The notes: generated from the sequence alone by a model not told the origin. A DNA stretch of 64,000 nucleotides from CAUZFZ01 sp963579025 (GCA_963579025.1 CAUZFZ010000017.1:1-64000); one strand, 5' to 3'; shown: positions 8,824 through 18,976, counted from the first letter of the stretch. Translations and numbers: made by a program.

Positions 8824-10095
8824 CTATGTAATCAGTTCGCTGATCGGGCTGTGTGCGGGATCGGCCATCGGCTGCTTGCGGCCGCCAATGTCGAACGAGC
8901 CTGACGAGTCCATACCAAGTGCCGACAGGTACGTGTGGAACAGGTCGCCGTGCTGGACTTCTCGTTCGATGACCTTGGTACCATTTTCGTTGGTCTTGCC
9001 AACAACAGCGCCGGGCTTCACTTTTGCTCCACCCAGACAAGCGGACCAGGCGGTGCCCCAGTGATCTCGGCCGTAATTCTTGTTGATTCGCGGTGTGCGG
9101 CCGAATTCGGACATCACGACGACCAGTGTTGATTCCAGCATGCCGCGTTCGTGCAGATCACCGACCAGCGCGGAAAACGCTTGGTCGAATTCGCCCAACT
9201 GCTCGAGGTGGAAATTGAAGTTCTCGTTGTGCGTGTCGTAATTCGAATGCTGCACCTGCACGAACGGGATGCCGTTTTCGAGCAGTCGCCGTGCCATCAG
9301 ACAGTGCTTGCCCAGATCGAAGCGGCCGTACTTGTCGTTCTCGGAATCCGGCTCCTTGGACACGTCGAACACGTCTCGACGTTCCATGAGCTGTAGCGCC
9401 TGCTCATAGCTTTCCGTATAGACGTCCGTTTGCGCTGTGCGCCGCTGCTCCAGGAAGTTGGAGTTCACACGACGTCGGAAGTCGTTTCGCTGCACGTCGG
9501 CGGCTGCCGTTATTGCGGCCGGTCGTTCGGAATTCGTCGGCGGTTTGCCATTCACTCCGACACTGGCGTATTTGGGGCCAAGGTAGGCCGCATCGCTGCC
9601 ACGTGAGCCGCCTGGAACTCGAATGAATCCGGGCAGTGGATTGCTGGACGACTCCAGACCCTTGGCACAGACCGCTCCCAGGTGCGGATACTCGATCCCC
9701 GGCATGCGGTTCCGACCGTACGTCATCTGATATTTACCTTTGCCGTGATCGCCGTTCTTCGTGTTGATGCCGCGGACGAGCGCCAGCTTGTCGATGTGTT
9801 GAGCGGTCTTCGGCAGCAGCTCACAGATGTGTGTTCCCGGAACAGACGTCGGTATCGCCCGGAACGGTCCGCCAGTATCTGTTTTCGGTTTTGGATCCCA
9901 GCTCTCCAACTGGCTGAGCCCGCCAGACATGTAAACAACGACGACCCGCATCTGCTTCTGCGCCAGTTGCTTCGCGAAGCTCGGCGCTGTCAGAGCACCA
10001 AGGCCTCCCACAACGAATCCGCCGGTCATCGTGCCGAGGAACTGGCGGCGAGCCATCAGATGTTCGTTGGAGCCACAGGCGTAATGAGCTTTCAT
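8824..10095 (-). CDS. DUF1501 family exported protein
   Basis: 423 residues from the ATG at 10095. The N-terminus has a twin-arginine-like signal (ARRQFLGTMTGGFVVGGLGALTAPSFA) after a short leader. The body carries DUF1501 hallmarks: MSGGLSQLESWDPKP near the N-terminus, VQHSNYDTHNENF in the middle, and SEFGRTPRINKNYGRDHWG, the metal-site-like region of this alkaline-phosphatase/sulfatase-fold family. The biochemical role of the family is unknown. It lies 83 nt downstream of the PSD1 protein on the same strand, the standard planctomycete pairing, so the two probably act together in the periplasm. Confidence 0.92.
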   Translation of the reverse strand: MKAHYACGSNEHLMARRQFLGTMTGGFVVGGLGALTAPSFAKQLAQKQMRVVVVYMSGGLSQLESWDPKPKTDTGGPFRAIPTSVPGTHICELLPKTAQHIDKLALVRGINTKNGDHGKGKYQMTYGRNRMPGIEYPHLGAVCAKGLESSSNPLPGFIRVPGGSRGSDAAYLGPKYASVGVNGKPPTNSERPAAITAAADVQRNDFRRRVNSNFLEQRRTAQTDVYTESYEQALQLMERRDVFDVSKEPDSENDKYGRFDLGKHCLMARRLLENGIPFVQVQHSNYDTHNENFNFHLEQLGEFDQAFSALVGDLHERGMLESTLVVVMSEFGRTPRINKNYGRDHWGTAWSACLGGAKVKPGAVVGKTNENGTKVIEREVQHGDLFHTYLSALGMDSSGSFDIGGRKQPMADPAHSPISELIT

Positions 10096-10178
10096 GCGAT
10101 TGGCCTTTTCCAGAGGAGCCCGCGTTCATGCGGACTGGTCGGTGTCTGTGTTATTCGGTTTGAAGCCGGAACGGTGTC

Positions 10179-13037
10179 TTAGTGATGGAACCGGAATTCG
10201 ACTGAAGTCAGCAGGGCCCACGCGATTTCTCGGATCGCTACCGGCCGGTCGTCTTTTCGTTGTGTGAGATACTCCGCAACGGACTTTGTCTCCTCCGCCG
10301 TGGGCTGTCGAATAAGTATCGACCGATACAGCTCTGCGGAAAGAGCATTCGGGTCTTCGAGCTTCGTGAGACGACCCGTCAGGTTGTCTCCCGAGGGATT
10401 CAGCCATGACAGCACATCCCCGGCATTTGCCAGAAACAGGGCCTGTTCGGCTGAGGCAAAGAATGCGTCCTGCGGCTGACCCTTCTGATTCGCATACAGG
10501 CCAACGAATTTGTTGACCGTTCCCAGAAGCTTCGCCGCTGCCGCTTCTTCGATCTCCTGTTCGCGAGTTGCAACCTTCGCGGCATCCTTCTGATCTTCTT
10601 CGCTGAGCGGTTTTTCCTTCGTCAGTCGAGCACGTTCGGCGGCACGCAGTACGTCGTACCGTCCCGTGACTTCCAGCATGCTCCATGCGAGTTGCTCGGG
10701 GGTGAGCGGTTCAAGGCTGGCGATGTTGAACTGCTTTGCGGCCTTCTCGATAACCGCGTCCCGCGATTCGCTGATCAGCGGCTCGACCCGGGCGAGTTCG
10801 GCCCGCAGTTCGGCCAGCCGCTTTGCCGTCGATTCAGCAGTTTGCTTTGCAACCGTGAATTCACTCGACGCCTTGGCGTGCTGAGATGTCGCCTGGTCAA
10901 GGACCGCCTTTGTCTGATCCGCGGCCGTTTTTGTTGCGGCGACTTTTCCTGTTGACTCCGTTGACTGAGCTGACAGCCGACTCGCCGCGGTCGACAGTGT
11001 GCCGACCGCCTGTTTCAGTTCGGCATCGTCAGTGAGTTGACCGAGTGCGAGCTTCGCACTCGCGAGAGACTCTCCGACCAGCTTCGTCCCCAGTTGCCGT
11101 TGAGTGAGTTCCGCATTCGCCTGCGTGTAAGCCTGTGTGGCGGCCTGATACCCCGTCTGAGCTTTGGTCAGAGCGGCTGTGGCAACGGTCATGTTCAGAG
11201 TGGCCGTCACCAACGCCGCCTGAGTGACTGTGTTCTGGGGCTCAGTTTCACGCAGCGCCGGACGCAACTGGGCGACCTTCTGCTCTGACTCACCCAGCGT
11301 GACGACGTTTTGAAGAAACGCGACCTGTTGTTCCGCGTGCTTTTTCTCCGTACGTGCGTTCTCGAGTTCAGTCTGAGCTGCGATCAGCGCCGCCCTTCGC
11401 TCACGTATCTTCTGTTCGACCGGCGTTAGTTTGGCACGCTCGGCATCGACTGGCTTCTGAGCTTCAACCAGTTTGGCCTGGGCATCGTCGGCCGGCTTCT
11501 TCAGCGCTTCGGCGTCGGTCTTCAGTTTGGTGGCCGCAGCAACCAGTGCATCTGACTTCTTCTTTAATGTCGCCGCCGCAGTGGCCAGCTCTTTGTCGTC
11601 CGCAACGGCAGCGACTGCTGCGGCGGCAGTTGTCGATGCAGCCAGCAGCTTGTCCGCAATCGGTTGTTTTGCAGCGAGTGCTTTCTGTTTCGCAGTCAGC
11701 GCGGTCAACGCGGCATCGCGTTTTTTGGCAGCCGCGACTGCCGGTGCCATCACCTTGCCCAACGCAGCTCGCAACGGTGTGGCTTCGGCCAGTGCGGCGT
11801 CGAGTTCCGCGAGGGCCTTTTCTGCCTTTGTGTCCGCCGCGTCGACAGCTGCCGATGCGGCTTCTGCCACGGTCTGCTTTTGCGGAATGGTCTGCTTCGC
11901 CGATTCGATTGACGACGCCAAGTTGGCCGGTAAACGGAACGACCGTTGATAAACGCCAGTGAGCGCGACTTCTCGCATGAAGGCTCGAATGTTGTAGTTC
12001 GACGCGACAAATTCACGCGTGATCAGATCGAGCAGGGCGGGATTGGTCGGCGGGTTATCCGAGTGATGTTGATCGACGGGTTGAACGAGCCCGCGTCCGA
12101 GCATGATCGCCCACAGCCTGTTAGCGATGTTTCGGTCGAAGGCGCGATTTCCGCCAGCCGCGACCAGCTCGGCCAGTTTTGCCCGGCGACTGTACTTCGG
12201 GACCGGGCGGACGTTCTTGGCGGGTTTGACGCTGTATTCATCACCTACGAGAAACACGGGCTCGGTAAACTCAACACTGCCCGGAAGGCGGGGTCCTGTG
12301 CTGGCCTGGCGATCGGTGAAAACCGACTTGAAACTTGCGCCACCAGCGGCCGACTCGGCCAGCAGAGCCGGTTTCTTTGCGTTGGGACGAAACAGCGTTG
12401 TCCTGCGGACGAACGCGTACAGACCGTAGTAGTCGCCCTGATAATAATCATCGATGTTGGGGTGGTCGTGACATTGGGCACACTGCACATCGATGCCGAA
12501 GAACATACGACCGATCTCACGTGTCAGTAGATTCGGCTCGACCTCTCGCTCCATGAAGAACGCGGCGGCTGGTCGGTTCTCGCCCGGCGATCCGTCTGCG
12601 GCCAGCAAATCGCGAGCAATCTCGATCCACGGTTTGTCGGCCTCGATCGCTTTGCGAAGCCAGCCGCGAAACTCGGCCGATTTGACGTGTTTGTCGGCGC
12701 GACGTTCCATCAGCATGACGTCAAGCACCGCCGCCATGTGGCGAGGAAAAGCGCCTCCGCTTGCCAGTCTATCGACCAGCTTTGCGCGTTTGTCCGGAGA
12801 CTGATCTGCCAGGAATGCATTCGTTTCACGCGACGACGGGACGCGGCCGATCAGGTCCAGCGACACTCGCCGCAGGAACGTGAGGTCGTCGGAAACGTCC
12901 GCTTGCGGACCGCTCACCGTTTGATCGACGATCTGATCGATCTTCACATGCAGCGGTTCATCCGCCTGCAACGGGCCACTGATGCCAGCGACAAGCAGCT
13001 CAGCAGCGACCAGCAGGCCGAGTAGTCGAGAATTCAT
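10179..13037 (-). CDS. DUF1549/DUF1553 (PSD1) protein with long coiled-coil insertion
   Basis: 952 residues from the ATG at 13037, chosen because it gives a signal peptide (MNSRLLGLLVAAELLVAGISG) that the upstream ATG at 13112 would bury. DUF1549 spans about 30-250 and includes CAQCHDHP, a CxxCH haem-type motif at 186-190. The first half of DUF1553 follows (NRAFDRNIANRLWAIMLGRGLV...HHSDNPPTN). About 380 residues of Ala/Lys/Glu/Thr-rich coiled coil (about 385-765) then interrupt it. DUF1553 resumes at LEPLTPEQLAWSMLEVTGRYD and ends in ALLTSVEFRFHH. The family is often annotated as planctomycete cytochrome c-like; electron transfer or glycan binding has not been shown here. It precedes the DUF1501 gene. 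Confidence 0.92.
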   Translation of the reverse strand: MNSRLLGLLVAAELLVAGISGPLQADEPLHVKIDQIVDQTVSGPQADVSDDLTFLRRVSLDLIGRVPSSRETNAFLADQSPDKRAKLVDRLASGGAFPRHMAAVLDVMLMERRADKHVKSAEFRGWLRKAIEADKPWIEIARDLLAADGSPGENRPAAAFFMEREVEPNLLTREIGRMFFGIDVQCAQCHDHPNIDDYYQGDYYGLYAFVRRTTLFRPNAKKPALLAESAAGGASFKSVFTDRQASTGPRLPGSVEFTEPVFLVGDEYSVKPAKNVRPVPKYSRRAKLAELVAAGGNRAFDRNIANRLWAIMLGRGLVQPVDQHHSDNPPTNPALLDLITREFVASNYNIRAFMREVALTGVYQRSFRLPANLASSIESAKQTIPQKQTVAEAASAAVDAADTKAEKALAELDAALAEATPLRAALGKVMAPAVAAAKKRDAALTALTAKQKALAAKQPIADKLLAASTTAAAAVAAVADDKELATAAATLKKKSDALVAAATKLKTDAEALKKPADDAQAKLVEAQKPVDAERAKLTPVEQKIRERRAALIAAQTELENARTEKKHAEQQVAFLQNVVTLGESEQKVAQLRPALRETEPQNTVTQAALVTATLNMTVATAALTKAQTGYQAATQAYTQANAELTQRQLGTKLVGESLASAKLALGQLTDDAELKQAVGTLSTAASRLSAQSTESTGKVAATKTAADQTKAVLDQATSQHAKASSEFTVAKQTAESTAKRLAELRAELARVEPLISESRDAVIEKAAKQFNIASLEPLTPEQLAWSMLEVTGRYDVLRAAERARLTKEKPLSEEDQKDAAKVATREQEIEEAAAAKLLGTVNKFVGLYANQKGQPQDAFFASAEQALFLANAGDVLSWLNPSGDNLTGRLTKLEDPNALSAELYRSILIRQPTAEETKSVAEYLTQRKDDRPVAIREIAWALLTSVEFRFHH

Positions 13038-13215
13038 GGGCCGGGTCCATCGGGTGTCCACGTCGAATAAACAGTGCTGCATATGATACGACTGGCTGAA
13101 AGACAGGGTCAATCGCGGACCTCAGTCTACGCTGACGGGATTGTTTCTCGCATGGGCCGCTGCGAGTGATAGGATCTGCGAAGAGTCCTGTAGTAAACGC
13201 TGACGGAGCAGGCAT

Positions 13216-15639
13216 ATGAGACCATTTCCGCTGATCGCGATCGCTCTTTCGCTGACGTTCATTGTTGGCGATATAGATCAACTTGCGTTCGCACAGGACA
13301 TGATGTTGACCGAGCAGAACGTCCTGAAGTCGATTGAGCGTGGACGCAAAGCCATGCTGAGTCGCCAGGTGGGCACTGGAGCGTGGGAATCCACCGGCAG
13401 CGCGCATGTTGTGGGAGAAACGGCCCTGGCGACATTGGCGTTGATCTACTCGGGCATGAAAACAGACGCCCCGGAGATCCAGCGTTCCGTCACCTACCTC
13501 CGCAACGTCGACGTCCCGAACATGACCTACGAAGCGTCGTTGATGCTGATGGTGTTCGCCGCTGTGAAGGATCGCCGCGACCGCATCCGGATGCGGCAGC
13601 TTGTCGCCAATCTGGAGACTGGTCAGGTTCGGCGTGGCAACATGAAGGGATGCTGGAGCTACTACACGAACGATGCCTTCATCGACACGGGGGGCGACCA
13701 CAGCAACGGGCAATTCGCCGTGCTGGGACTGTACGAGGCCGCGCATGTGGGGATTCCGGTCAGCCGCAAGACGTGGGAAGCCGCGCGGCAGCACTGGGCA
13801 CTGACTCAGAACGGGGACGGTGGCTGGGGTTATTCCGTCGGAGCCAGCAGTTCGGGCAGCATGACTGCTGCCGGCCTGGCCGTCGTGGTGATGACGTCGG
13901 CGATGTTGCAGAAGGATGAAAAGCTCGACGCAAACGGCAACCCGGTCAACGGACAGAACCAGCCGGCCTGCTGTCAGCCTCCGGAATCGGATGATTCGAT
14001 TGAGCGTGGTGTTCGCTGGATGGCGAATCACTTTGCCGTGAGCCGCAATCCGAGTGGTGGCGGGTGGCTTTACTATTACCTGTATGGGCTCGAACGTGCC
14101 GGTCGACTGAGTGGCCGTCGATTCTTCGGCGAACGCGACTGGTATCGTGAAGGCGCGCGTTTTCTGATTCGCAGTCAGCAACTGCGCGACGGATTCTGGA
14201 ATCCAGGTGGCAACGAAGCGAATCCCGTTATCGGATCCAGCTTCGCGCTTCTGTTCCTGTCGAAGGGGCTGGCTCCGGTTCTGATCAACAAACTTCGTTA
14301 CGAGGCCGAAGCCGAGCAATCCTGGAACTGGCAACCGAACGACATCCGCAACCTGACCGATCGGATTACGGGAGCCGAAGGCTGGCCGAAACTGATGACG
14401 TGGCAAGTGCTGGACTTTGTGCGCGATCCGGACAATCTGAAGCTTAGTGATCTGAATCAGTCACCAATTCTGTACATCGCCGCTGGTTCGTTGCCCGGGG
14501 CACGACCGGTATTCTCGGACCGTCAAATCGATCTGCTGCGTGAGTACGTTGACCTCGGCGGGTTCATTCTGGCGGCCAACAACTGTCGCAATCCCGAATT
14601 CCGAGAGGGCATCGACGAACTGATCGATCGACTGTATCCCAATGGCGAAACTTCCTTGCAGCGGCTGCAGGCTGATCATCCCGTCTATCGCGCTGAGTAT
14701 CTGCTCAACGGAGACACGATTGAGTTGTGGGGCGCGGAGTTCGGCTGCCGAACCGCGATCATGTATGCGCCCGACGACCTGCCCTGCCTTTGGAATCGCT
14801 GGAATCGGTACCCGGAGGAGCGTCGCAATGACGGTCAAAAAGAGCTGCGTGCTCAGTTTCTGGGGCGCGTCGAGCGGGCACTCAACATCGGCACGAATAT
14901 TGTCACCTACGCAACCGGCCGCGAACCGATCAACAAGCTGAAGCGAGCGGAGCTGGCTGCACAGGATGAGAAGGGTTTCACGATGCGACGCGGGCTGCTC
15001 CAGATTGCCCGTCTTCGGCATACCGGTGGATGGGACACCGCCCGCAAAGCTGCCCGTAATCTGACACTGGCACTCAATAAGACGGTCGGACTGACGGCAT
15101 CCACCGAGCCTGCCGCCGTCAATCCGACGGCCGAGAATCTGTACGACTACTCGATGCTCGTGATGCATGGTCGGCAGCGATTTACAATGACTCCTGATGA
15201 ACGTGACCGACTGAAGTCGTATCTTGATCGCGGCCGCGTGCTGTTTGCTGATGCCTGCTGCGGAGCTCCTCAGTTCGATCGGGCCTTCCGGGCCTTGTGT
15301 GGACAGCTTTACCCCAGCCATCAACTGGAACGCATTCCCATCGACGATGAGCTGTTTCAGATCGGCCACAGTCTCGACATCGTGCGTCGGCGTCGCAGTC
15401 GATCGACAGCAGGCAATGCCATTGCCGGCAACATCGAAGCCGGACCTCCGTTCCTCGAGGGGATCAAAGTCAACGGGCGGTACGTCATCATCTACAGCAA
15501 ATACGACATCAGCTGCGCTTTAGAACGACAGGCATCCGTAGCCTGTGCCGGCTATGTCCCGGACGACGCGGTCCGCATTGCCGTCAACGTGGTGCTTTAT
15601 GCCAAGTTGAAGAGTGAGACGGTCGCCTTGCCACGCTGA
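13216..15639 (+). CDS. DUF4159 protein with prenyltransferase/terpene-cyclase-like alpha/alpha repeats
   Basis: 807 residues with a signal-like N-terminus (MRPFPLIAIALSLTFIVGDIDQLAFAQ). Residues about 35-400 form alpha/alpha-toroid repeats similar to squalene-hopene cyclase/prenyltransferase folds (GAWESTGSAHVVGETALATL, NGDGGWGYSVGASSSGSMTAAGL), but no cyclase DxDD motif is evident. From about 410 to the end are two DUF4159 halves; each contains a lid-like phrase (LREYVDLGGFILAANNC and LKSYLDRGRVLFADACCG). The fold suggests ligand or protein binding in the periplasm; no reaction can be assigned. It is divergent from the PSD1 operon with about 180 nt between starts. Confidence 0.88.
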   Translation: MRPFPLIAIALSLTFIVGDIDQLAFAQDMMLTEQNVLKSIERGRKAMLSRQVGTGAWESTGSAHVVGETALATLALIYSGMKTDAPEIQRSVTYLRNVDVPNMTYEASLMLMVFAAVKDRRDRIRMRQLVANLETGQVRRGNMKGCWSYYTNDAFIDTGGDHSNGQFAVLGLYEAAHVGIPVSRKTWEAARQHWALTQNGDGGWGYSVGASSSGSMTAAGLAVVVMTSAMLQKDEKLDANGNPVNGQNQPACCQPPESDDSIERGVRWMANHFAVSRNPSGGGWLYYYLYGLERAGRLSGRRFFGERDWYREGARFLIRSQQLRDGFWNPGGNEANPVIGSSFALLFLSKGLAPVLINKLRYEAEAEQSWNWQPNDIRNLTDRITGAEGWPKLMTWQVLDFVRDPDNLKLSDLNQSPILYIAAGSLPGARPVFSDRQIDLLREYVDLGGFILAANNCRNPEFREGIDELIDRLYPNGETSLQRLQADHPVYRAEYLLNGDTIELWGAEFGCRTAIMYAPDDLPCLWNRWNRYPEERRNDGQKELRAQFLGRVERALNIGTNIVTYATGREPINKLKRAELAAQDEKGFTMRRGLLQIARLRHTGGWDTARKAARNLTLALNKTVGLTASTEPAAVNPTAENLYDYSMLVMHGRQRFTMTPDERDRLKSYLDRGRVLFADACCGAPQFDRAFRALCGQLYPSHQLERIPIDDELFQIGHSLDIVRRRRSRSTAGNAIAGNIEAGPPFLEGIKVNGRYVIIYSKYDISCALERQASVACAGYVPDDAVRIAVNVVLYAKLKSETVALPR

Positions 15640-15774
15640 TGCGGACACCACTGCTTCGAGCGACCATCCGATTTCCCGTGCTCGTGCGCCAGTCGCACGT
15701 CTGGATGCTGCTCAATTCAGCAGGTACGATCACGCCCTCTTACTGGAATCTGTGACTCCCAGGCAGGCAGGCAC

Positions 15775-16812
15775 GTGGCGGAACCAATCATCAACTATCC
15801 GCAGATCATACTCTCCGGCACGGACCCCGATCTGCCCGACGCTCCGCTGCAAGGCTACGAGAAGTACTCTGACTTTCAGGAGATTGCTCGTGGCATGAAG
15901 GCGATTCTGCATTCGTGCTGGGACAGCGTATTGGGTCGCACAATTGCGATTAAGAGGCTGCTGCCGGAATACGCCACCGACGCATACGAGCGTCGCCGGT
16001 TTCTACGTGAAGCACGCGTGACTGCTCAGTTGCAGCATCCTAACACCGTGCCCGTCTACGAAATCGGCAAGGACGACGACGACAGTCTGTACTTCACCAT
16101 GAAGAGGCTGACTGGCGAGAACTTCTTCAAAATCCTGCAGCGGCTCAGTTGGGGCGACGCGATCACAGAGCGCAGGTTTAGTCTCGACGTCCAGATCGAG
16201 CTGATCATTCAGGCGTGCCAGGCTCTGGCGTATGCTCATCTGCACGGGATCATTCACCGGGATATCAAACCGGAGAACATCTGGCTTGGCGAGTTCGGCG
16301 AAGTTGTCGTGCTTGACTGGGGAGTTGCCAAAGTCTGGGGCACTCCGAACGACGGTCGTATACCGGATGCACAGATTGCCGACGAAGCCGCTAAACACGA
16401 ACTGGCAATGTCCGGAGAGCGTGCCCTGCGCACGCTGACGATGGACGGCCAGCGGCCGGGCACGCCTCTTTACATGTCCCCCGAGCAGGTTCGCGAAAGA
16501 CCGCTCGACGAACGTACGGACATCTTCAGCATGGGCGTCCTCATCTACGAAATGCTGGCTTTCCGCGAGCCGTTTCGGGGTCGCACGGTGAACGAGACGT
16601 TCCAGAGGATTCTTCACTTCCCATTGAATCCGCCCAGCGAAGCCGCGCCGGATCGCCGAATACCCGAATCACTCGACCAGATCGTGCTGAAGGCCGTGTC
16701 GAAAAAGCGTGAGGATCGTTTCGAGTCCATGCTGGAAATGATCGATCATCTGCGTCTCGCCCGTCTGGATGTCCTACGTGAGGGCGATCAGGTCCACACG
16801 CCCAAAGCCTGA
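15775..16812 (+). CDS. Serine/threonine protein kinase (PknB-like, soluble)
   Basis: 345 residues starting with GTG at 15775; the preceding ribosome site is weak. The kinase core is intact: Lys60 in RTIAIKRLL, catalytic loop HRDIKPEN (161-168), and a DFG equivalent of DWG (181-183), a substitution common in planctomycete kinases. MSPEQ serves as the APE-like motif and RTDIFSMGVLIYEM follows. The Gly-rich loop is degenerate (EIARGMKAILHS). There is no TM segment or sensor domain, so it is probably cytoplasmic. It follows the DUF4159 gene by 135 nt on the same strand and may be co-transcribed. Confidence 0.92.
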   Translation: MAEPIINYPQIILSGTDPDLPDAPLQGYEKYSDFQEIARGMKAILHSCWDSVLGRTIAIKRLLPEYATDAYERRRFLREARVTAQLQHPNTVPVYEIGKDDDDSLYFTMKRLTGENFFKILQRLSWGDAITERRFSLDVQIELIIQACQALAYAHLHGIIHRDIKPENIWLGEFGEVVVLDWGVAKVWGTPNDGRIPDAQIADEAAKHELAMSGERALRTLTMDGQRPGTPLYMSPEQVRERPLDERTDIFSMGVLIYEMLAFREPFRGRTVNETFQRILHFPLNPPSEAAPDRRIPESLDQIVLKAVSKKREDRFESMLEMIDHLRLARLDVLREGDQVHTPKA

Positions 16813-16876
16813 CTTCCACTGCCCGATCCGAAGTCTGGCACAACGTGCTGAAATGCGCCTTGGCTGACGTGATGAG

Positions 16877-16914
16877 AAAACAAAAAACGGCCACCCGCGG
16901 GAACGACTGGCCGT
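16877..16914 (-). terminator. Intrinsic terminator of the glutamine synthetase gene
   Basis: A 7-bp stem (ACGGCCA 16887-16893 with TGGCCGT 16908-16914) is followed on the minus strand by TTTTTTGTTTT. It lies about 50 nt beyond the stop of the glutamine synthetase gene. Confidence 0.85.
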
Positions 16915-16963
16915 CTGCAAATCTCATTCTGAACCGGCGCGGAGAACACCGGAGATGTGACGC

Positions 16964-17974
16964 TTAGAATCCGGCTTCCTTAACGGTCTTCACGATTGAT
17001 GCCGCAACCTTGTACGGATCGGCATTCGATGCCGGGCGGCGGTCTTCCAGACGGCCTTTCCAGCCATCTTCAATCGTTCCGACCGGGATTCGGATCGAGG
17101 CACCACGGTCCGAGACGCCGAAGCTGAACGAATTGATCGCTTCCGTTTCGTGCTCGCCCGTCAAACGCTGATCGTTGTCAGCACCGTACACATTGATGTG
17201 GCGCGGAATATTCTCACCGAAGGCGTTACAGATTTTCGTGAACGTCTCTTCGTTGCCAGCAGTCCGCATGGCACCATTCGAGAAGTTGGCGTGCATGCCC
17301 GAGCCGTTCCAGTCCAGGTGCCCGAAGGGCTTCGGATGCCACACGACGGCATAGTCATAGTTCTCGCCAGCACGTTCCAGCAGGTAACGAGCCATCCAGG
17401 TTTCATCTCCGGCACGCTTGGCGCTTTTGGCGAAAACCTGGAATTCCCATTGGCCTGCGGCGACTTCGGCGTTGATGCCTTCCACGTTGATGCCGGCATC
17501 CAGACACGCATCAAGATGCTCATCCACACAATCGCGGCCGTGTGCATTGGCTGCACCAACTGAGCAATAGTACGGACCCTGCGGACCAGGGAACCCGCCC
17601 GTGGGGAATCCTGGCGGTCGGTCGGTCTTTGTGTCCCACAGGAAGTACTCCTGCTCGAAGCCGAACCAGAAGTCTACGTCATCGTCGATCGTTGCGCGAC
17701 CGTTGGAAACGTGCGGCGTTCCGTCGGCGTTGAGGACTTCTGTCATCACCAGGAAGGAATTCTTGCGGCAGGGATCCGGGAAAATCGCGACCGGCTTCAG
17801 CAGGCAGTCGGAATCGTCGCCAGTGGCCTGTTCTGTGGAGCTTCCGTCGAACGACCACATCGGGCAGTCTTCCAGAGTGCCACCAAAATCGGACTCAACG
17901 CGGGTCTTGGATCGCAGGCTTTGGGTCGGCTTGTAGCCATCCAGCCAGATGTACTCGAGTTTGCTCTTTGCCAT
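16964..17974 (-). CDS. glnII: Glutamine synthetase, type II (eukaryote-like)
   Basis: 336 residues, the short length of GSII rather than the roughly 470 of GSI. It makes glutamine from glutamate, ammonia and ATP. Visible motifs are LEYIWLDGYKPTQSLRSKTR (beta-grasp N-domain), WSFDGSSTEQATGDDSDC, the metal/glutamate site FGFEQEYFLWD, NAEVAAGQWEFQVF, GSGMHANFSNGAMR (the nucleotide/glutamate-site His) and DRGASIRIPVGT. The ATG at 17974 sits 9 nt after AGGAG; a TTG one codon upstream is a less likely start. It is monocistronic, with its own terminator. No clear sigma-54 (-24/-12) promoter was found upstream. GSI-type adenylylation is not expected for this class. Confidence 0.97.
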   Translation of the reverse strand: MAKSKLEYIWLDGYKPTQSLRSKTRVESDFGGTLEDCPMWSFDGSSTEQATGDDSDCLLKPVAIFPDPCRKNSFLVMTEVLNADGTPHVSNGRATIDDDVDFWFGFEQEYFLWDTKTDRPPGFPTGGFPGPQGPYYCSVGAANAHGRDCVDEHLDACLDAGINVEGINAEVAAGQWEFQVFAKSAKRAGDETWMARYLLERAGENYDYAVVWHPKPFGHLDWNGSGMHANFSNGAMRTAGNEETFTKICNAFGENIPRHINVYGADNDQRLTGEHETEAINSFSFGVSDRGASIRIPVGTIEDGWKGRLEDRRPASNADPYKVAASIVKTVKEAGF

Positions 17975-18517
17975 CAAATGTCACTCCTGAAAAGAAAACA
18001 TTCAGATTGATTGATCTCGGTAAATATATGAAACCGGTCCGGGGACAATTTCCCGGCTCGGGCTGTGGTGGAGCAATGCTCCCCGAAAATTGGCGAGCGA
18101 TTCGAGCTGTGTAGAACTCCAACCGTTCCACACAGTTGCACGCACGCCGTGCACGTCTGCCCGCTGCCTATGCAGCACTCTGCAGACAACCTCAAATGAC
18201 GCGAGGCGATTCGTAGCCGCCGCAGTAAACCACGGGAGCGTTGAATCGCGGCGTCTCGCGGAAATCAGCCTGATTCCGCGAGTCTGGAAGCGAAACCCGT
18301 TGCGTCCACGGATTACGACCGCAGCCAGACAACGTCAATCGTCACACACGCCACTGCAACGAGCGTACCAGTCAGTCGAGGCCACCTCGCTGCGGCCACG
18401 GTCTAGAGCCATCCAAGCAAACGACAAGCTGACTGGCAAACAACTACGGCGGCAGGATAATCAGCTGATGGCAACAGATCCATCAAACCGCCTGCGGAAT
18501 CCAGTGGTTGATTTTCG
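17975..18517. other. Intergenic region between glnII and arsC
   Basis: 540 nt between divergent genes. The one long ORF (18090-18521 plus) has an Arg/Ser/Thr-rich, family-less product that overlaps the arsC start, so I treat it as noise. Promoters for both genes presumably lie here; no hairpin or RNA gene was recognised. Confidence 0.6.
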
Positions 18518-18976
18518 ATGACTGATTCGACGAACGGAGCGGCCACGCCGCAGCGCGTGCTGTTTCTATGCACCGGAAACTCGTGCCGCAGCCAGATGGC
18601 TGAGGGCCTGCTGCGTGAACACGGCGGCGACCGATTCGTGGCGCTTTCGGCAGGTTCAAAGCCGGCGGGATATGTTCACCTCATGGCAGTTGCCGCGATG
18701 GCAGAACTGGGAATCGACATCTCGCGGCAGCAGAGTAAGTCCATCAACGACTTCCTGCCCCCGAACGGCCAGCCTCCCCATCTGATCATCAGTGTCTGCT
18801 CGGGCGCGGAGAAGGAGTGCCCGAACTTTCCAGGCGACGTCACTCGGCTGCACTGGCCGTTCGACGATCCTGCCTATGCGACCGGCAGCGACGATGAGAA
18901 AGCGGGCGAGTTTCGGCGTGTGCGCGATGAAATTCGAGCGGCGCTTGAGGCTCGGTTGCTGATGCAGGACGAGTGA
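18518..18976 (+). CDS. arsC: Thioredoxin-coupled arsenate reductase (LMW phosphatase fold)
   Basis: 152 residues. The P-loop CTGNSCR gives the CX5R signature with catalytic Cys18 and Arg24. Two further cysteines in ISVCSGAEKECPNFPG (Cys94 and Cys101, seven apart) match the redox relay of thioredoxin-dependent ArsC, distinguishing it from plain tyrosine phosphatases. HWPFDDPAYATG is the acid-loop region carrying the general-acid Asp. It would reduce arsenate to arsenite in the cytoplasm. No arsR or arsenite exporter lies next to it, so it is not part of a classical ars operon here. The ribosome site before the ATG is weak. Confidence 0.92.
   Translation: MTDSTNGAATPQRVLFLCTGNSCRSQMAEGLLREHGGDRFVALSAGSKPAGYVHLMAVAAMAELGIDISRQQSKSINDFLPPNGQPPHLIISVCSGAEKECPNFPGDVTRLHWPFDDPAYATGSDDEKAGEFRRVRDEIRAALEARLLMQDE

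Noticed and set aside
13000..14406. 468-residue minus-strand ORF
   Set aside because: Antisense to the DUF4159 gene, and its composition is typical of a reverse-frame shadow.
18090..18521. 143-residue ORF between glnII and arsC
   Set aside because: Low-complexity Arg/Ser/Thr product, no family, and overlaps the arsC start.
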